In this document: positions 25,574 to 34,944 of the stretch, in pieces
Layout: each line of letters begins with the position of its first letter
How positions within the stretch are numbered: the first letter of the stretch is position 1
Assembly: GCA_963732415.1 (NCBI GenBank)
Contig: CAVSZK010000009.1
Location: forward strand, 186,001-250,000
Source: RPQJ01 sp963732415
GTDB lineage: Bacteria; Pseudomonadota; Gammaproteobacteria; Steroidobacterales; Steroidobacteraceae
Length of the DNA stretch: 64,000 nucleotides
Direction: 5' to 3'
Position numbers and translations under genes: made by a program
The notes under the pieces: model-generated
The model's input: the letters and a program-made list of their open reading frames with translations, nothing else
Database searches by the model: none
Told to the model about the DNA's origin: nothing

Positions 25574-26923
25574 ATGACGACGTTCACCGACTGGATCAAC
25601 TCGGTCAATTCGTTTGTCTGGGGCCCGGCGATGCTGGTGCTGATCCTGGGCACTGGCTGCTACCTGCAGGTGCGTCTCGGTGGCATGCCGGTGCGCAAGA
25701 TCGGGTCCGGTTTGCGCCTGGTCTGGCGCGGACGTGGCGGTGACGAAGCCCACGGCGAAGTCAGCCCCTACTCCGCGCTGATGACCTGCCTGGCCGGGAC
25801 CATCGGGGTCGGCAACATCGCAGGCGTGGCCACGGCAGTGGCGCTCGGCGGCCCGGGCGCGATCTTCTGGATGTGGATGACGGCCCTGGTCGGCATGGCC
25901 ACCAAGTACGCCGAGGTGCTGCTCGCCGTGCACTTCCGTGAACGCGACGGGAAAGGCCGTTACGTCGGCGGTCCGATGTACGCGATCCGCAACGGTCTCG
26001 GTCCGCGCTGGGCCTGGCTTGGCGCCACCTTTGCGCTGTTCGGCGGCCTGGCCGGCTTCGGCATCGGCAACATGGTGCAGTCGAACAGCATCGCGGCCGC
26101 GATGCAGGGTTCATTCGGCATTACCCCGGTGGTGACCGGCGTCGTACTGACCGTCATTACCGGCGCGGTCATCCTGGGCGGCATCAAGCGCATCGCTTCG
26201 GTTGCGAACTGGCTCGTCCCGTTCATGGCGACCGGTTACGTGGCCGCGGCGCTGATCGTGCTGGTTTATCACTGGCATTCGATCCCGCAGGCCTTTGCGC
26301 TGATTGTTTCATCGGCCTTCACGAGCACGGCGGCGGTCGGTGGTTTCGCCGGCGCGGCGATGATGGCCGGGATCCGCTATGGCGTGGCGCGCGGAATCTT
26401 CTCGAATGAGGCCGGACTCGGTACTGCCGGCATCGCGCAGGCGGCGGGCATGAGCGACGACCCGGTGCGCAGCGGCCTCATCGGCATGATGGGCACGTTC
26501 CTCGACACCATCGTGGTCTGCACCATGACTGGTCTCGCGATCGTGGTGTCCGGCGCCTGGCAGTCCGGCGAGACGGGCCCCGCACTCACGCAGGCCGCAT
26601 TCCAGTCGGCAATGCCCGGGGTCGGCGGTGAACTCGTCGCAATAGCGCTGGGAGTCTTCGCACTTACGACGATCTTCGGCTGGGCGTACTACGGCGAACG
26701 CTGCTGGCAGTACCTGGTCGGCGAGTGGACGATCATGCCGTACCGCATCGTGTGGACGCTCATGGTGTTCGTCGGGGCGGTCACGCACCTCGACCTCGCG
26801 TGGACCATCGCCGACACGCTCAACGCACTGATGGCTATTCCGAACCTGGTCGCGCTGCTGGCGCTGTCACCGATCGTGGTGCAGTTGACGCGCGCTGGAC
26901 TCGCGAAAGCGCTGCCGGACTGA
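25574..26923 (+). CDS. Alanine/glycine:cation symporter (AGCS family)
   Basis: The 449-aa membrane protein has about ten or eleven helices. The AGCS signature is GTIGVGNIAGVATAVALGGP, followed by FWMWMTALVGMATKYAEVLL and SNEAGLGTAGIAQAAG, which line the sodium and substrate path in this family. It imports a small neutral amino acid with Na+. The start at 25574 has GGGGAG about 6 bases upstream. It is a single-gene unit, converging with the AraC-family gene. Length and motifs are normal. Confidence 0.92.
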   Translation: MTTFTDWINSVNSFVWGPAMLVLILGTGCYLQVRLGGMPVRKIGSGLRLVWRGRGGDEAHGEVSPYSALMTCLAGTIGVGNIAGVATAVALGGPGAIFWMWMTALVGMATKYAEVLLAVHFRERDGKGRYVGGPMYAIRNGLGPRWAWLGATFALFGGLAGFGIGNMVQSNSIAAAMQGSFGITPVVTGVVLTVITGAVILGGIKRIASVANWLVPFMATGYVAAALIVLVYHWHSIPQAFALIVSSAFTSTAAVGGFAGAAMMAGIRYGVARGIFSNEAGLGTAGIAQAAGMSDDPVRSGLIGMMGTFLDTIVVCTMTGLAIVVSGAWQSGETGPALTQAAFQSAMPGVGGELVAIALGVFALTTIFGWAYYGERCWQYLVGEWTIMPYRIVWTLMVFVGAVTHLDLAWTIADTLNALMAIPNLVALLALSPIVVQLTRAGLAKALPD

Positions 26924-26997
26924 GAGTGCCTGTGCCGATTCAATGCTGCTCCCGCGCTGATTCGAGCGCACGGGTCACTAGTTTCGTCCGGCCGGGT

Positions 26998-28038
26998 TCA
27001 GCGCGTACGCCGCCGGTACTCGCTTGGTGACTGCCCGGTCAGGCGCTTGAATGCGCGCCCGAAGTTCGCTGGATCGCCATAGCCGAGCAGGTAGCCGACC
27101 TCGCTGATGGTATAGCTCGCGTCATCGAGCATTCGGCGGGCCATCTCGAGTTGCTGGGCAGCACGCAGTTCACCGAAGCGAGCGCCCCGCTCGGCCAGTC
27201 GCCGAATCACGGTGCGCGGCGTGACGCCCCAGGCTTCTGCCAGTTGCTCAAGCCGCGGCAGGCTCGTGAACTTGCGGTTCGTCGCGATGTGCTCGAAGTG
27301 CGCCGCGAGCCAATGGGTTGCCCGCGCCACGACGTCGCCTTCGGCGAGCACGCCGGCGAGGGCTTCCCGGCAGCGGGAAAGGGATGAACGGTAGATCTTC
27401 TCGTCATGCAACGGGCAGGGCAGCGCCTTCAGTGCTGCAGGCAAGGCGAGGCCGTTGAAGCCGGCGGAAAACTCGCAACGGTTTTGAAAGACTCCACGGT
27501 ATCGGCTGGCGTGTCCGCGTGCGGCGACGGCGAAACACAGCGTCGCATCCGGATTTCCCTCACCCAGTACGGCACGGACATAGGACAGCCCGATTTGCTG
27601 AAGGATCTCGACGAGTGGAACCTCGAGGTCGCCCAGCGGGTAACTCGTCGTGTCGAAACTCAGGATCAACTGGCGATCCCGCTCGATGGCGCTGAAGCCC
27701 AGGTAAGGCGCGCGAATACGCGCGAATGCCCCGAGGGTCTCGATGCCCGCGCCGAGTGTCGGCGCGCTTATCGAGGCAAAGCCCAGCGGACCGTGGCTGT
27801 TGATGTTGAGCTGCCGTCCGAAGTCGAGCGCCCAGTCGTCCCGGCCGGCCAGCACGCGGGCGTTGCGCAGCACCTGCAGCTGCTGGGACACCGTTATCAC
27901 GCCATGGTGAACCAGCATTTCAGGCGAAAGCCCTGTCCCTTCAAGCAGTTGCTCCGTCGCCGTCGGCCAGCGTTGCACCAGCAGGCGTGAATAGGTGCTC
28001 GGGCACGGCAGCGAGTCGGCCGGATGGCTCATCTTCAC
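26998..28038 (-). CDS. AraC-family transcriptional regulator of the alkane hydroxylase genes
   Basis: A 346-aa regulator. The N-terminal two-thirds match the 'arabinose-binding domain' type (Arabinose_bd/OruR-like). The C-terminus has the double helix-turn-helix of AraC: MARRMLDDASYTISEVGYLL and GYGDPANFGRAFKRLTGQSP, then SEYRRRTR. It diverges from alkB over 149 bases that contain a strong dyad (28045-28077), starting only 6 bases before its own start codon. Regulators of this class often activate alkane or fatty-acid genes in response to the substrate. An in-frame ATG at 28032 is an alternative start. Target assignment is inferred from the divergent arrangement. Confidence 0.9.
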   Translation of the reverse strand: MKMSHPADSLPCPSTYSRLLVQRWPTATEQLLEGTGLSPEMLVHHGVITVSQQLQVLRNARVLAGRDDWALDFGRQLNINSHGPLGFASISAPTLGAGIETLGAFARIRAPYLGFSAIERDRQLILSFDTTSYPLGDLEVPLVEILQQIGLSYVRAVLGEGNPDATLCFAVAARGHASRYRGVFQNRCEFSAGFNGLALPAALKALPCPLHDEKIYRSSLSRCREALAGVLAEGDVVARATHWLAAHFEHIATNRKFTSLPRLEQLAEAWGVTPRTVIRRLAERGARFGELRAAQQLEMARRMLDDASYTISEVGYLLGYGDPANFGRAFKRLTGQSPSEYRRRTR

Positions 28039-28044
28039 AGTATG

Positions 28045-28077
28045 TCACTAAATGACTAGTTTAGCGTCATGAAGTGA
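28045..28077. promoter_or_regulatory. Dyad operator between araC-type gene and alkB
   Basis: TCACTAAATGAC (28045-28056) and GTCATGAAGTGA (28066-28077) form an inverted repeat with 10 of 12 positions paired and a 9-base spacer. The half-site spacing of about two helical turns suits a dimer. Lying just upstream of the regulator start, it suggests autoregulation plus control of alkB. Confidence 0.65.
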
Positions 28078-28114
28078 TATTCACGCCCCGCCACTACCTC
28101 CCTAACATGCACGC

Positions 28115-28128
28115 CATGGTTAGCCATG
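28115..28128. promoter_or_regulatory. Perfect palindrome CATGG-TTAG-CCATG upstream of alkB
   Basis: A 5-bp perfect inverted repeat with a 4-base spacer lies 60 bases before the alkB start and may be extended by flanking TGCA sequences. It could be a second protein site or a hairpin in the leader. No function is assigned. Confidence 0.35.
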
Positions 28129-28187
28129 TGCACTGGATTCAGTCACCTGGCGTTCCCTGAAACCTCTACCAGATTGCCGGAGAAATC

Positions 28188-29366
28188 ATGTTGATCAAAC
28201 TTCTGAAGGGCTGGCTCATGCCGCTCGCCATTGTCCTGTCGATTCTCGCCATCGCCGCCGGCGGCTGGTGGCTCTGGGCGCCGGCCCTCGGCCTGTTTGC
28301 CACCTTCATGCTGGGCGACTGGCTGCTGCCCAGGGACCTGACGGCCGCCATCGACTCCGAGAGCCCGGTCTTCAATCTCCCCGTCTATTCCGTCCTGCCG
28401 CTGCTGGTCGTGCTGAACGGCACCCTGCTCTGGATGCTGGGCAGTGGCGATGTCGCGCACATCGGCGAGTGGGTCCGCGCCCATGCCGGAATCGACTTGT
28501 TTGCCGGCCGCGAAGCGACGTCGCACTGGCTGCAATGGTTCGGCGGCCTGTTCTCCCTTGGCATGCTCAACACGCTGGGCGGCACCGTCGCCGGCCACGA
28601 ACTGACGCACCGTACGTCGCGCCCGTTCGACGTGATGCTGGGACGCTGGGCGCTCACGCTCACGGCCGACACCTCGTTTGCCATCGAGCACGTCTATGGC
28701 CACCACGCTCGCGTTGCGACTCCCGACGACCCGGCCACCGCACGTCGCGGCGAGGGCTTCTATGCGTTCGCCTGGCGCTCGACGATTCATTCGTATGTCC
28801 ACGCCTACCAGATGGAGAAGGCCCGCCTGGCCAAGTTCGGCAAGTCGGTGTGGAACCCGCTGGCCAGTCCCTTCATGCGCGGCAACCTGCAGAACCTCGT
28901 GCCTGCGATCGCGGCATTTGCGCTGGCAGGCTTCGCCGGGCTCGCGGCCTGGGTGGTGATCGCCTTCATCGGCAAGGAGCTGCTCGAGATCCAGAACTAC
29001 TTCGCCCACTACGGCCTGGTGCGTGAGCCCGGCAAGCCGGTGCAGCCCCGCCACTCGTGGAACTCCAACCACTGGATGAGCACCAACGTGCTCTACAGCC
29101 TGGCGCGCCACTCGCACCACCACGCCGAGGCCGATGCGGCCTACTGGACGCTCGACGCGATGCCCGATGCGCCCAACCTGCCGGGCGGCTACCTGACGAT
29201 GATGCCGGTGACACTCATCCCGCCGCTGTTCAAGCGCCTGATGACGCCGGCGCTAAACGAGTGGGACGAGAAGCATGCGACGCCGGCCGAACGTGAGCTG
29301 GCCCGTGCGGCGAGCCTGAAGTCAGGGATGCCTGGCCTGAACCTTGCCAGGCCGCTCGCGGCCTGA
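28188..29366 (+). CDS. alkB: Alkane 1-monooxygenase (AlkB-type, membrane di-iron)
   Basis: The 392-aa integral membrane hydroxylase carries the full histidine set of the AlkB/XylM family: HELTHR near residue 137, EHVYGHHARV near 167, NYFAHYGL near 270, and ARHSHHHAEAD near 306. Hydrophobic helices lie at residues 10-45, 65-85, 115-135 and 240-260. It oxidises a terminal methyl group of an alkane, or a related hydrophobic substrate, with O2 and electrons from a ferredoxin or rubredoxin. The partner reductase follows 32 bases downstream. CCGGAG precedes the ATG. The residue set argues for AlkB rather than a fatty-acid desaturase; the chain length accepted is unknown. Confidence 0.93.
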   Translation: MLIKLLKGWLMPLAIVLSILAIAAGGWWLWAPALGLFATFMLGDWLLPRDLTAAIDSESPVFNLPVYSVLPLLVVLNGTLLWMLGSGDVAHIGEWVRAHAGIDLFAGREATSHWLQWFGGLFSLGMLNTLGGTVAGHELTHRTSRPFDVMLGRWALTLTADTSFAIEHVYGHHARVATPDDPATARRGEGFYAFAWRSTIHSYVHAYQMEKARLAKFGKSVWNPLASPFMRGNLQNLVPAIAAFALAGFAGLAAWVVIAFIGKELLEIQNYFAHYGLVREPGKPVQPRHSWNSNHWMSTNVLYSLARHSHHHAEADAAYWTLDAMPDAPNLPGGYLTMMPVTLIPPLFKRLMTPALNEWDEKHATPAERELARAASLKSGMPGLNLARPLAA

Positions 29367-29398
29367 GTCCAGCGAAGAAGCCGCCAAGGAGAAACAGC

Positions 29399-30487
29399 AT
29401 GTTATCCAGCCTGTTCGGCAAGAAGCCGAGCTCACACGCTGCACGAATCGCACCCGCGGATGTCGAGCTGCGCGTGGGCTCGAAGGAAACCCTGCTGCAG
29501 GCGGCGCTGAACCAGGGCATCGCCTTCCCGCACGACTGCCGTGCGGGGGGCTGCGGTACCTGCAAGTGTCGCCTGGTCAAGGGCAAGGTCAAGGAGCTTA
29601 CCGACAAGAGCTACATCCTGTCGGCCGAGGAACTGCGCGACAACTACGTGCTGGCCTGCCAGAGCATCCCGCAGAGCGACATCGAAGTTGAGGTCCAGCT
29701 TCGGGATGCGAGCACGCTGGCCGAGACCCGGCAGAGCCCCGCGCGCATCACTCACATGGTGCCGCTGACCCACGACATCGTGCACGTCACGCTGGAGCTC
29801 GAGCACGCGCTGGCCTTCACGCCGGGCCAGTACTGCGAACTTTGCCCGACTGAAGGCAGTGCTGCTGGCGTGAAGCGCAGCTACTCCTTTGCCAACGTCC
29901 CGGGTGCCAACGGGACATCCCGTCACGCCGAGTTCTTCATCAGGAAGGTGCCGGGCGGCCGTTTCACGGAGTGGCTGTTCAGCGACGCGAAGATCGGCGA
30001 CTCATTGGACGTGAATGCGCCCTTCGGCGAGTTCGTGCTTCGCGAGTCGTCGGCACCAATGCTCTGCATCGCCGGCGGCAGTGGCCTCGCGCCTGTCCTG
30101 TCGCTGCTCCAGGGTGCCCTCCAGTCGCTGAGGCGGCCGCGCGAAGTCACCCTCGTCTTCGGAGCCCGCTCCCAGGCGGACCTCTACATGCTCGACGCGA
30201 TCGAGGCCCTGCGTCGCGAGTGGCCGGTCCGCTTCGACTTCGTGCCGGTGCTTGCCAGTGAGCAGGCCGACAGCGCGTGGCAGGGACGGCGCGGGCTGAT
30301 CGTCGACCACCTGGCCGATGTCCTGGGCGAGTCCCTCGGCGCCCAGCAGGCCTACCTGTGCGGACCACCGGGCATGATCGACAGCTGCATCGGCGGGCTC
30401 AAGGCCGCCGGCGTGCAGGAGTCCGAGATCTACTTCGACAAGTTCCTCGACCAGTCGCACCTGGCTCCCGCGAAGAAGGTCGCGTGA
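29399..30487 (+). CDS. Ferredoxin-NAD(P)H reductase (2Fe-2S + FAD + NAD), electron donor for AlkB
   Basis: The 362-aa protein has an N-terminal plant-type 2Fe-2S domain (HDCRAGGCGTCKCRLVKG, later VLACQS). An FAD-binding barrel follows (VKRSYSFANVPG) and then an NAD-binding domain (MLCIAGGSGLAPVLSLLQGA, YLCGPPGMIDS). This is the layout of phenol hydroxylase P5, MmoC and XylA-type reductases. It would move electrons from NAD(P)H via FAD and 2Fe-2S directly to the di-iron hydroxylase, replacing the separate rubredoxin and reductase of the Pseudomonas alk system. AAGGAG lies about 9 bases before the ATG. Pairing with AlkB rests on immediate adjacency. Confidence 0.92.
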   Translation: MLSSLFGKKPSSHAARIAPADVELRVGSKETLLQAALNQGIAFPHDCRAGGCGTCKCRLVKGKVKELTDKSYILSAEELRDNYVLACQSIPQSDIEVEVQLRDASTLAETRQSPARITHMVPLTHDIVHVTLELEHALAFTPGQYCELCPTEGSAAGVKRSYSFANVPGANGTSRHAEFFIRKVPGGRFTEWLFSDAKIGDSLDVNAPFGEFVLRESSAPMLCIAGGSGLAPVLSLLQGALQSLRRPREVTLVFGARSQADLYMLDAIEALRREWPVRFDFVPVLASEQADSAWQGRRGLIVDHLADVLGESLGAQQAYLCGPPGMIDSCIGGLKAAGVQESEIYFDKFLDQSHLAPAKKVA

Positions 30488-30499
30488 AGGTTTTCGGCT

Positions 30500-30532
30500 G
30501 GAGAGTCGGCGGTCGAGATCCGCCGACTCTCC
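30500..30532. terminator. Perfect 13-bp hairpin between convergent genes
   Basis: GGAGAGTCGGCGG and CCGCCGACTCTCC pair perfectly around TCGAGAT. The hairpin lies 13 bases after the reductase stop and just before the end of the convergent DUF1232 gene. No T-run is present. Confidence 0.7.
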
Positions 30533-30575
30533 GGTCGAAGCGTTCCGGCACCGCGGCACCGCGGCGCCGCCGCGT

Positions 30576-31148
30576 TCAGAGGCGCGTTATCAGCTCGAAG
30601 CCCGGCGCCCCGCGTTCCAGGTCACGCTCCCTGCGCTCGCGCATGCGATCGTGCAATGCGCGCCGCTGCGAACCCAGCCAGTCCTCTCGGGAAACTGTCT
30701 TGTGTGATCCCGCCGCACCACGCCTCGCCGCCTCTTCCCTGCGGAACTCGTCGAATTCCTGGTAGCTCTCCAGCTCGTGCCGCAGTTCGCGCAGCACCAG
30801 CTCGATCATGATCGCGTCGTCCACCAGCCCCAGGACCGGAACGTCGTCGGGCACCAGGTCGTGCGACTCGGCGATATAGGCGAGCCCCTCCAGCACACGG
30901 GTGCGCCCGGGCTCCGGCAGCTGCCATTCCTCGTCCTCGAGCATGCCGACCAGCGCCTCGACCTTGCGCAGCCGATTGACGACAAACGGCGAGTGCGTGC
31001 CCGCTGCCAGGCGCGCCACGGCCCTTCGAGCCGCGGCGGAGATGTCCTGCGGCGATCGTCCGGCCGCGCGTTCCCGCGTCCTGTGCATCACGGACCGGAA
31101 ATGATCGAGTTCCGGGTCGGAGATTTCGAGCGTCACGGTCAACGGCAT
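30576..31148 (-). CDS. DUF1232 (YkvA-like) family protein
   Basis: This 190-aa protein has the DUF1232 core near residues 90-135 (GLAYIAESHDLVPDDVPVLG, then LVDDAIMIELVLRELRHELE). The C-terminus is highly charged and Arg-rich. The family is of unknown function. GGGAG lies about 7 bases before the ATG. It follows the tonB-exbB-exbD genes on the same strand, 15 bases after exbD, and may be a fourth operon member. DUF1232 proteins usually have membrane-associating helices; here the core is short and mostly polar. Confidence 0.78.
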   Translation of the reverse strand: MPLTVTLEISDPELDHFRSVMHRTRERAAGRSPQDISAAARRAVARLAAGTHSPFVVNRLRKVEALVGMLEDEEWQLPEPGRTRVLEGLAYIAESHDLVPDDVPVLGLVDDAIMIELVLRELRHELESYQEFDEFRREEAARRGAAGSHKTVSREDWLGSQRRALHDRMRERRERDLERGAPGFELITRL

Positions 31149-31163
31149 GCGAGTCTCCCGCGA

Positions 31164-31601
<438 letters not shown>

Positions 31602-31619
31602 GGCACCCTCCGGGTGTGA

Positions 31620-32357
31620 TCAGGCTGCTTTCTTCACATGGGCGCGATGGTGGTCCATCGACGACGGAACCCGTGCGCCAGTTGTCAGGTACGCGAGCAT
31701 GTCCTCTGCGAAGGCGTGGAAGCTGGCGATGATCACGCGGTTGCTGCGCACGAGCAGGTTGTAGCCGAGCACCGCCGGTACCGCGACCGCAAGGCCGAGC
31801 GCCGTCATGATCAGCGCCTCTCCGACCGGGCCCGCCACCTGGTCCAGTGATGTTTCCCCGGTCGCGCCGATCCGCACCAGCGCGTGGAAGATTCCCCACA
31901 CGGTGCCGAACAGGCCGACGAACGGCGCAGTACTGCCGACGGTTGCGAGGAACGTCAGTCCCGTCTCCAGGCGCTCCATCTCGCGATTGATTGCACTGCG
32001 CAGCGCGCGGTCGAGGAATTCCGCGCGGTGCAGCGTTCCCGCGAGCCGGTCCTCGGTGAGCTGGTCGTGGTGGTTCATGGCGAACTCGGCGTCGATTGCG
32101 ATCTTCGAGAAGGGTTCCCAGTCGGGCTGCTGCTCGAGGAAGGCGATGGCCTGTTCGGGCCCGGTCTTCCAGAACGAGGACACGACCTGGTTCGACCGGG
32201 TCCGGATGCGCGCAACCCGCACGAACTTGATGATCATGAAGTACCAGGAGACGATCGACATGAACACCAGCAGGCCGAAGACGAACATGCCGATGGCGTC
32301 CGTCTCGCGCAGGAAGTTGGCGAAACTCATCGTCGTAAGGGCTTCGGTGGTGTGCAT
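31620..32357 (-). CDS. exbB: MotA/TolQ/ExbB proton channel family protein
   Basis: The 245-aa protein has three membrane helices: GMFVFGLLVFMSIVSWYFMI near the N-terminus, then TGLTFLATVGSTAPFVGLFG with the conserved VGLFGTVWGI, and LIMTALGLAVAVPAVLGYNL. It forms the pentameric stator around ExbD. GAAGGGAA is upstream of the ATG at 32357; 32330 (MSFANF) is an alternative. The gene lies between tonB and exbD, 12 and 18 bases from each. Confidence 0.93.
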   Translation of the reverse strand: MHTTEALTTMSFANFLRETDAIGMFVFGLLVFMSIVSWYFMIIKFVRVARIRTRSNQVVSSFWKTGPEQAIAFLEQQPDWEPFSKIAIDAEFAMNHHDQLTEDRLAGTLHRAEFLDRALRSAINREMERLETGLTFLATVGSTAPFVGLFGTVWGIFHALVRIGATGETSLDQVAGPVGEALIMTALGLAVAVPAVLGYNLLVRSNRVIIASFHAFAEDMLAYLTTGARVPSSMDHHRAHVKKAA

Positions 32358-32369
32358 ACAGAGTTCCCT

Positions 32370-33071
32370 TCAATTAATCAGTTTGAATTCGATCGGCACG
32401 ACCGCCCACGAGCGCACCGGCAGGCCATTGCGCATGGCAGGCACGAAGATCCAGTCACTCACGGCAGTCAATGCCGCTTCATCTAGGGCGGAGTCACCGC
32501 TGGACTTCGCGAGCGAGATTTCCTGGGGCGAGCCGTCTTCGCCCACGAGCACTCGGACCTTCACCACGCCTTCGGTACCCGCCCGCAGGCACTTTGGCGG
32601 ATAGACCGGCGGTTTCATGCGCTGAAGCGCGACCTTCGACTGGACGACCGGCTCGTCTCGCACTTGATCGCCGGTGCCGTCGACCTCAGCCCCGGGCGGA
32701 CTCGGCGGTCCCGGCTCGCCTTCGAGCAGTTCGTCGCCGATCGCGTATTTCTTCACCTGTGTGTCCGGCGGGACGGGGTTCGTGCTCGGCGTGTCCACGA
32801 GGATCGGGACCGGTCGCGTCTTGCGCGGCGCGGTCTTGGCCTCGTCCTGCACGCCGCCGACGGGTTCTGGTTGCTCCGCGCGCGGCAGCGGCGGCGGCGG
32901 CAAGCGCTCGAGGCTGACCTGGAAGAGCGGAGGCGCATCACTGGAAGTGTCCGGAGGACGCGCGGTGAGCAGGCCCGCGATGCCCGCCATGTGTGCGGTT
33001 GCGACCAGCAGCAGCACGAAACCGGCGCCCCAGGTGAGGCGCTCGTCGTGGATGTAGCGATCGATCCGCAT
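32370..33071 (-). CDS. tonB: Energy transducer TonB
   Basis: The 233-aa protein has an N-terminal membrane helix (VLLLVATAHMAGIAGLLTA), a proline-rich periplasmic spacer, and a C-terminal TonB domain (PVYPPKCLRAGTEGVVKVRV, then VLVGEDGSPQEISLAKSSG). It spans the periplasm and energises outer-membrane receptors such as that at 11841-13948. It is the first gene of tonB-exbB-exbD. The start at 33071 places the membrane anchor about 13 residues in. No Fur box was recognised in the 155 bases upstream. Confidence 0.92.
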   Translation of the reverse strand: MRIDRYIHDERLTWGAGFVLLLVATAHMAGIAGLLTARPPDTSSDAPPLFQVSLERLPPPPLPRAEQPEPVGGVQDEAKTAPRKTRPVPILVDTPSTNPVPPDTQVKKYAIGDELLEGEPGPPSPPGAEVDGTGDQVRDEPVVQSKVALQRMKPPVYPPKCLRAGTEGVVKVRVLVGEDGSPQEISLAKSSGDSALDEAALTAVSDWIFVPAMRNGLPVRSWAVVPIEFKLIN

Positions 33072-33226
33072 GGACTCTCGCGACAGTGCGACCTGCCGAC
33101 AGGACAGATCTCAATACTGGAATCTAAGCCAGTCCCGGCCGTATAGGTGCACCGCTTGGCAGCTATATGTACCTAATTACGCAGGCATTTTCCTCGGCTC
33201 AGCAGAAGGAGGGAACGCCCGGACGC

Positions 33227-33781
33227 CTAGCGTGTCGGCGTCGGGCGGCCGGCACCGGCGAACGCGCGCTCTATCACCCGGATCGACTCGACGCTGTCCC
33301 ATTCCCGTGCGCCCCGAAATCTCGCGACGACGCGACCGCTAGCATCGACGAGCACCGTTAGCGGGATCGTCGAGGCGCCGAGCATGTGCTCGAGCGTCAG
33401 CCGGGAATCGATGTAGTGACTCACCGTGGCGTTCGAGTGCCTGAGCCACTTCAAGGCCTCTTCCCGGTAGTCGTCGGTCGAAATGCCGATCACGGTGTAC
33501 CGACTGCCGGCCTCGCTCCACGCCAGGCGTTCGAGCGACGCCGCCTCTGCACGACACGGCCCGCACCAGCTGGCCCATACGTTGATGATCAGCGGGCGGC
33601 CGCGGTAGCTGGAAAGCGATCGCGGTGGACCGTTCAGGCCGGCCATGACCACGTCCGGCAAAGGCCGTCCAACTGCGACGGGCGCAGGAGCATCGGGCAC
33701 CGCCGCTATTGCAGTTGTCATGAGCGTTAGTGCGCAGGCGCCTGCTGCTACAGCCCGGCGAAAGGCTTTGATAAGGGGCAT
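33227..33781 (-). CDS. TlpA-family thiol-disulfide oxidoreductase
   Basis: The 184-aa protein has a signal peptide (AAGACALTLMTTAIAAVPDA) and a thioredoxin fold of the TlpA/ResA type with the active site VWASWCGPCRAEA near residue 72. The cis-Pro segment is STIPLTVLVDASGRVV. It probably reduces disulfides in the periplasm, for example in apocytochrome c maturation, which would suit the haem-protein cluster nearby at 38.8-44.1 kb; that link is inference. No strong ribosome site precedes the ATG. Confidence 0.88.
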   Translation of the reverse strand: MPLIKAFRRAVAAGACALTLMTTAIAAVPDAPAPVAVGRPLPDVVMAGLNGPPRSLSSYRGRPLIINVWASWCGPCRAEAASLERLAWSEAGSRYTVIGISTDDYREEALKWLRHSNATVSHYIDSRLTLEHMLGASTIPLTVLVDASGRVVARFRGAREWDSVESIRVIERAFAGAGRPTPTR

Positions 33782-33943
33782 GAAACAAAGTATGCCAAAC
33801 GGTCGGTGACTTGACGATTGGCCTGTCCTCCAAGCTCGCGTTGGTTGCTGGTAGGACAGCAGGTCACCGTTCGTCCCGGATCAGATATTTGCGGAGCACG
33901 ACTACCGCGACACTAGAATGCGTCGACCAGCATACACACAGAA

Positions 33944-34879
33944 GTGACATGGAAACCCATCCGATTGAAGCTGTTAGTCATCTTTAACCCCAACGCAGCA
34001 CATGGGCGTTCGCTCAGGAAACTGGCGGCTATCAAGGCCAAATTTTCCAGCCAGGGCGTCGAGGCCATTTTCATGCCAACCGCTCATCCGGGTCATGGCA
34101 AGGAGTTGGTCGCAGACGCCGAACTTTCAGGTTTTGACGGCCTGGTAGCGGCGGGTGGCGATGGCACCGTATTTGAAGTCCTGAATGGTCTTTACGCGCA
34201 CCCGCGATCTGAGCGCATACCACTTGGTCTCCTGCCCATCGGCACCGGTAACGCTTTCGCGCGTGAACTGGGGCTTCAATCGGGCGCATGGTCCGATGCG
34301 ATTGATATCCTCATGCAGGGTCACACGCGCCAGGTCGATGTTGCGTCCGTGAAATCCGCTGATAAATCCTATTACTTTCTGAATATCGTGTTGATGGGCT
34401 TTTCAGTCGCCGCCAGCTTGACCGGACAGCAACTGAAGTTCCTGGGCGAGACGTCCTACACACTGGCGACCTTGTGGCAGGTATTGAAACTCAAGAGCTA
34501 TCCTCTCAGGATGGAGATCGATGGCAAAGTTGTACGTAGTGACAATATTTTTGTCGCCATCTCCAACAGCCGCTTTGTCGGCACGAATTTCCTGATCGCA
34601 CCCGAAGCGATTATCGATGACGGCTTACTGGACGTGACCATTCTCGGAAAGCTGAAACGCAGTCGTTTGCTCAGGCTTTTTCCAACGATCTATTCCGGAC
34701 GGCATGTTGAGCAAAAGGAAATCTCTACCCATAAGGCCACCAGCATCAAGATTTGTTCACCGGAAGCCATGCTGCTGGGTCCGGACGGTGAATTCTGCGG
34801 TCACTCTCCGGCAGACATACGTTGTCTGCCCCGGGACCTGACGATCTTTTCCGATCCTCGGTTGATCGCAGAACGGTAA
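33944..34879 (+). CDS. Diacylglycerol/lipid kinase family protein
   Basis: The 311-aa protein has the DAGK catalytic signature near residue 65 (LVAAGGDGTVFEVLNGL), the nucleotide segment LLPIGTGNAFARELGL, and the C-terminal acidic patch of the YegS/BmrU type. It phosphorylates a lipid such as diacylglycerol or a sphingosine-like base. The start is GTG at 33944 (TWKPIRLKLLVIFNPNAAHG follows it), with only a weak ribosome site. By eye its GC content is clearly lower than that of its neighbours, with more A/T-ending codons, suggesting acquisition by transfer. It is followed 65 bases later by lpxA. Confidence 0.86.
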   Translation: MTWKPIRLKLLVIFNPNAAHGRSLRKLAAIKAKFSSQGVEAIFMPTAHPGHGKELVADAELSGFDGLVAAGGDGTVFEVLNGLYAHPRSERIPLGLLPIGTGNAFARELGLQSGAWSDAIDILMQGHTRQVDVASVKSADKSYYFLNIVLMGFSVAASLTGQQLKFLGETSYTLATLWQVLKLKSYPLRMEIDGKVVRSDNIFVAISNSRFVGTNFLIAPEAIIDDGLLDVTILGKLKRSRLLRLFPTIYSGRHVEQKEISTHKATSIKICSPEAMLLGPDGEFCGHSPADIRCLPRDLTIFSDPRLIAER

Positions 34880-34944
34880 GAATATGGTTAACTAACCTGT
34901 ATCGCGAGGATCCCCTGGTCCTTGCTGCCAGGAGGCCAGCTCGC

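Noticed and set aside
30500..30532. Strong hairpins here and at 43345-43380 as CRISPR repeats
   Set aside because: Each occurs once, with no regularly spaced copies or spacers. They fit terminators between genes.
33072..33226. Fur box upstream of tonB-exbB-exbD
   Set aside because: No 19-bp palindrome close to the Fur consensus could be seen, although iron control is common for such operons.
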